Shown: piece after piece, positions 40,165 through 42,484 of the stretch
Numbering within the stretch: position 1 is the stretch's first letter
Layout: each line of letters starts with the position of its first letter
DNA from: Hungatella hathewayi WAL-18680
GTDB taxonomy: Bacteria; Bacillota; Clostridia; Lachnospirales; Lachnospiraceae
Direction of reading: 5' to 3'
DNA length: 42,484 nucleotides
Assembly: GCF_000235505.1 (NCBI RefSeq)
Contig: NZ_JH379028.1
Coordinates: forward strand, 418,950 to 461,433
The notes under the pieces: model-generated
What the model was told of the DNA's origin: nothing
Database searches by the model: none
The model's input: the letters and a program-made list of their open reading frames with translations, nothing else
Translations under genes and position numbers: made by a program

Positions 40165-41976
40165 GTGAAACGATACAGTAAATATGTCAAACCATATTGG
40201 AGCGCCTTTATTTTCGGTCCGCTTCTGATGTTGACAGAGGTATTAGGCGAGATTATGCTGCCGAAACTGATGTCCCTAATCATCAACAATGGTGTGGCCA
40301 ACCGTGACTTAAGCTACATCATCACCGTCGGTGTTCTCATGATACTGGCTACCCTTGTGATGGCCATCGGCGGCATCGGCGGCGCTTATTTTTCCGCCAA
40401 GGCGTCCATCAACTTCACCGGCGATTTGAGAGAGGATTTGTTTGCCAAGGTGCAGGCATTTTCCTTCAAAAATATTGACACATACAGCACCGGTTCCCTG
40501 GTGACCAGACTGACCAACGATATCCAGCAGATTCAAAACGTTATGATGATGGCCCTGCGAATGATGCTGCGGGCGCCGGGACTGCTGGTTGGAGCCCTGA
40601 TTATGGCGTTTCTCATGAATGCCAGGCTGGCGGTTATCATCCTGATTGTGATTCCGCTGCTGACGCTGGCGATTGCCATTATTTTAAAGACGGCATTTCC
40701 AAGATTCACCACCATGCAGAAGAAGCTGGACCGCTTAAACTCCGGTATTCAGGAGGCGCTGACCAATGTCCGTGTGATCAAGTCCTTCGTGAGGGAGGAC
40801 TATGAGGAAGAAAAATTCAAGGACATGAACCTGGATTTGAAGAAGAGCAGTCTTCGCGCCATGAATATCGTGATTGCCACCATGCCGGTCATGATGCTGG
40901 CCATGAACATCACCACCCTGGCAGTTGTGTGGTACGGTGGAAATATCATCATTGCCGGTGGCATGCAGGTCGGCGATCTGACGGCATTTACCACCTACAT
41001 TGTACAGATTCTGATGTCCTTAATGATGCTGTCCATGGTATTTTTACAGAGTTCCAGAGCCATGGCTTCCGTGAAACGTATCAACGAGGTGATGGATACG
41101 GAGATTGATTTGACGGATGAGCATGCCACAAGAAAGGACTTAAAAGTAACCGAGGGCAGAGTGGAATTTAAGAATGTCAGCTTCAGCTATGAAAATGACA
41201 GCGACGAGAAGGTGCTGGAACATATCAACTTTACCGCGAAGCCAGGCCAGACCATCGGCATCATCGGCGCCACCGGCAGCGGCAAGACCACGCTGGTGCA
41301 GATGATTCCAAGGCTCTACGACGCCACGGAGGGCCAGGTGCTGGTGGACGGCGTGGATGTGAGAGAGTACTCTCTGGAGCATCTGCGGGAGGGTGTCGGC
41401 ATGGTACTCCAGAAAAATGTCCTGTTCTCCGGAACCATCGAGGAGAACCTGCGCTGGGGCGATGAAAATGCCACTGACGAGGAAATCCGGGCCATGGCCG
41501 AGAGCGCCCAGGCGGACAGCTTCGTGCAGTCCTTCACCAACGGCTATCAGACCGACATGGGCCAGGGCGGTGTCAATGTCTCCGGCGGCCAGAAACAGCG
41601 GCTCTGTATCGCCAGGGCGTTGTTAAAGAAACCGAAGATTCTGATTCTGGACGACAGCACCAGCGCCGTGGATACGGCCACGGAGGCGAAAATCCGGGAG
41701 TGCTTCCAGACAACGCTGAAGGCGACCACCAAGCTGATTATCGCCCAGCGAATCGGTTCCGTGGAGGGGGCTGACGAGATTATCGTGCTGGATGACGGCA
41801 AGATTATCGGCATGGGCACCCATGACGAGCTGCTGAAGAATTGTGAGGCTTACCAGGAGATTTATTATTCCCAGCGTGACAGAGAAGAGACAACGCCTCC
41901 GCCTGTGAATCCGGCAGATGGGGAAAGTCCCGAATACTCCATTCAGGGGAAAGTTAGTGAGGTGAGCACATCATGA
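40165..41976 (+). CDS. ABC exporter subunit with degenerate ATPase site (heterodimeric type)
   Basis: Fused membrane/ATPase exporter half, 603 residues. Six transmembrane helices (about 15-300) precede an ATPase domain with Walker A GATGSGKTT, Q-loop MVLQKNVLFSG, signature VSGGQ and Walker B LILDDSTSAVD. The catalytic Glu after Walker B is Asp, and the switch His is Gln (IIAQRIGSV). These two changes are typical of the degenerate half of heterodimeric exporters such as BmrC or TM287. It starts with GTG immediately after the marR stop and overlaps the partner by ATGA. Substrate is probably a drug or toxic amphiphile, from context. Confidence 0.93.
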   Translation: MKRYSKYVKPYWSAFIFGPLLMLTEVLGEIMLPKLMSLIINNGVANRDLSYIITVGVLMILATLVMAIGGIGGAYFSAKASINFTGDLREDLFAKVQAFSFKNIDTYSTGSLVTRLTNDIQQIQNVMMMALRMMLRAPGLLVGALIMAFLMNARLAVIILIVIPLLTLAIAIILKTAFPRFTTMQKKLDRLNSGIQEALTNVRVIKSFVREDYEEEKFKDMNLDLKKSSLRAMNIVIATMPVMMLAMNITTLAVVWYGGNIIIAGGMQVGDLTAFTTYIVQILMSLMMLSMVFLQSSRAMASVKRINEVMDTEIDLTDEHATRKDLKVTEGRVEFKNVSFSYENDSDEKVLEHINFTAKPGQTIGIIGATGSGKTTLVQMIPRLYDATEGQVLVDGVDVREYSLEHLREGVGMVLQKNVLFSGTIEENLRWGDENATDEEIRAMAESAQADSFVQSFTNGYQTDMGQGGVNVSGGQKQRLCIARALLKKPKILILDDSTSAVDTATEAKIRECFQTTLKATTKLIIAQRIGSVEGADEIIVLDDGKIIGMGTHDELLKNCEAYQEIYYSQRDREETTPPPVNPADGESPEYSIQGKVSEVSTS

Positions 41977-42484
41977 ATGAACAGCAGAGAATCAACAGTT
42001 TGAAACACAGATACGGAAGAACCCAGGTTCCGGGTCCAAAGAGAGGCCCCATGGGCGGCCACGGACCGGGCGCCAGGATGAGCGCCGGCAAAGGAAGTCC
42101 AAAGGACAGCAAAAAGACCATCAGCCGTCTCCTCCATTACCTGGATGACGATAAACCCAAGATGATACTGGCCTTCTTCTGCATTATCATCAATACACTG
42201 GCGACACTGGCCGGCTCCTACATGCTGCGGCCGATTATCAACAAATATATTGCTCCGGTTGACGGAAGCCGCGGTGACGCGGCTGGGCTGGCTGGCGCGC
42301 TGGTAGTGCTGGCGCTCATCTACGTGTTCGGCGTCTGCGCCAACTATTTCCAGTCCAGAATCATGCTGACTGTGGCCCAGAATGCACTTCAGAAAATCAG
42401 GGATGATTTGTTTACGAAAATGCAGAAGCTGCCGGTGCGTTTCTATGATACCAACAACAACGGTGATTTGATGAGCCGTTTACC
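41973..42484 (+). CDS. ABC exporter partner subunit (3' truncated by window end)
   Basis: The first about 170 residues of the partner half-exporter. A basic, Gly/Pro-rich cytosolic leader of about 45 residues (RGPMGGHGPGARMSAGKGS) precedes the first membrane helix (MILAFFCIIINTLATLAGSY), a pattern common in the larger subunit of these heterodimers. The frame is open to the last base. GAGGTGAG lies about 7 bp before ATG. This subunit is expected to carry the intact catalytic Glu and switch His, which lie outside the window. Confidence 0.9.
   Translation, partial: MNEQQRINSLKHRYGRTQVPGPKRGPMGGHGPGARMSAGKGSPKDSKKTISRLLHYLDDDKPKMILAFFCIIINTLATLAGSYMLRPIINKYIAPVDGSRGDAAGLAGALVVLALIYVFGVCANYFQSRIMLTVAQNALQKIRDDLFTKMQKLPVRFYDTNNNGDLMSRL

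Overview
The window is a chromosomal segment from a GC-moderate anaerobic Firmicute. It is most likely a gut Lachnospiraceae (Clostridium clostridioforme/Enterocloster-like). That placement is inferred from the rimP-nusA-ylxR-ylxQ-infB-rbfA-nrnA-truB-ribF gene order, strong AGGAGG-type ribosome binding sites, YesM/YesN two-component systems, cysteine-type sulfatases and a Gln/Gly/Arg-repeat IF-2. I saw no rRNA, tRNA, CRISPR array or insertion sequence.

Layout. (1) 1-3215: the 3' end of an alpha/beta-hydrolase esterase and a domain-permuted GH3 beta-glucosidase. (2) 3499-12714: a NitT/TauT-type ABC importer (lipoprotein, two permeases, two different ATPases), a cytosolic sulfatase, and a YesM/YesN sensor-regulator pair. 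(3) 12751-24440: the housekeeping transcription/translation operon from rimP to ribF, then rpsO and pnp, with structured leaders before rimP, rpsO and pnp. (4) 24560-27587: a secreted M14 carboxypeptidase, and an mgtE magnesium transporter behind a long, apparently structured leader. (5) 27635-34881: a second YesM/YesN pair, a CUT1 sugar importer (lipoprotein and two permeases, no ATPase) and a second cytosolic sulfatase. (6) 34881-37527: a DUF362 ferredoxin-type protein divergent from metY (O-acetylhomoserine sulfhydrylase), with back-to-back promoters. (7) 37567-39550: a lone tyrosine recombinase, a tiny ORF, and a YkgJ-type Cys-cluster protein. (8) 39570-end: a MarR regulator with an operator cluster and a heterodimeric ABC exporter; the second subunit is cut by the window end.

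How it fits together. Regions 2 and 5 share one plan: a membrane sensor and AraC-type regulator, a dedicated importer, and a sulfatase without a signal peptide. This implies that sulfated small molecules or sugars are imported first and desulfated in the cytosol. MetY nearby could use the released sulfur after reduction, but that link is only inferred. The most unusual single observation is in the first importer. Its two ATPases carry complementary defects (switch His to Asn in one, LSGGQ to LSASM in the other). In a heterodimer these would fall into the same nucleotide site, an asymmetry familiar from exporters but not expected in this importer family. Other points of note are an acidic Tyr/Gln repeat tail on NusA beside a basic Tyr/Gln/Gly/Arg repeat tract in IF-2, a long pnp leader hairpin, an unrecognised mgtE leader, and a probable one-base frameshift at the start of the CUT1 permease gene.
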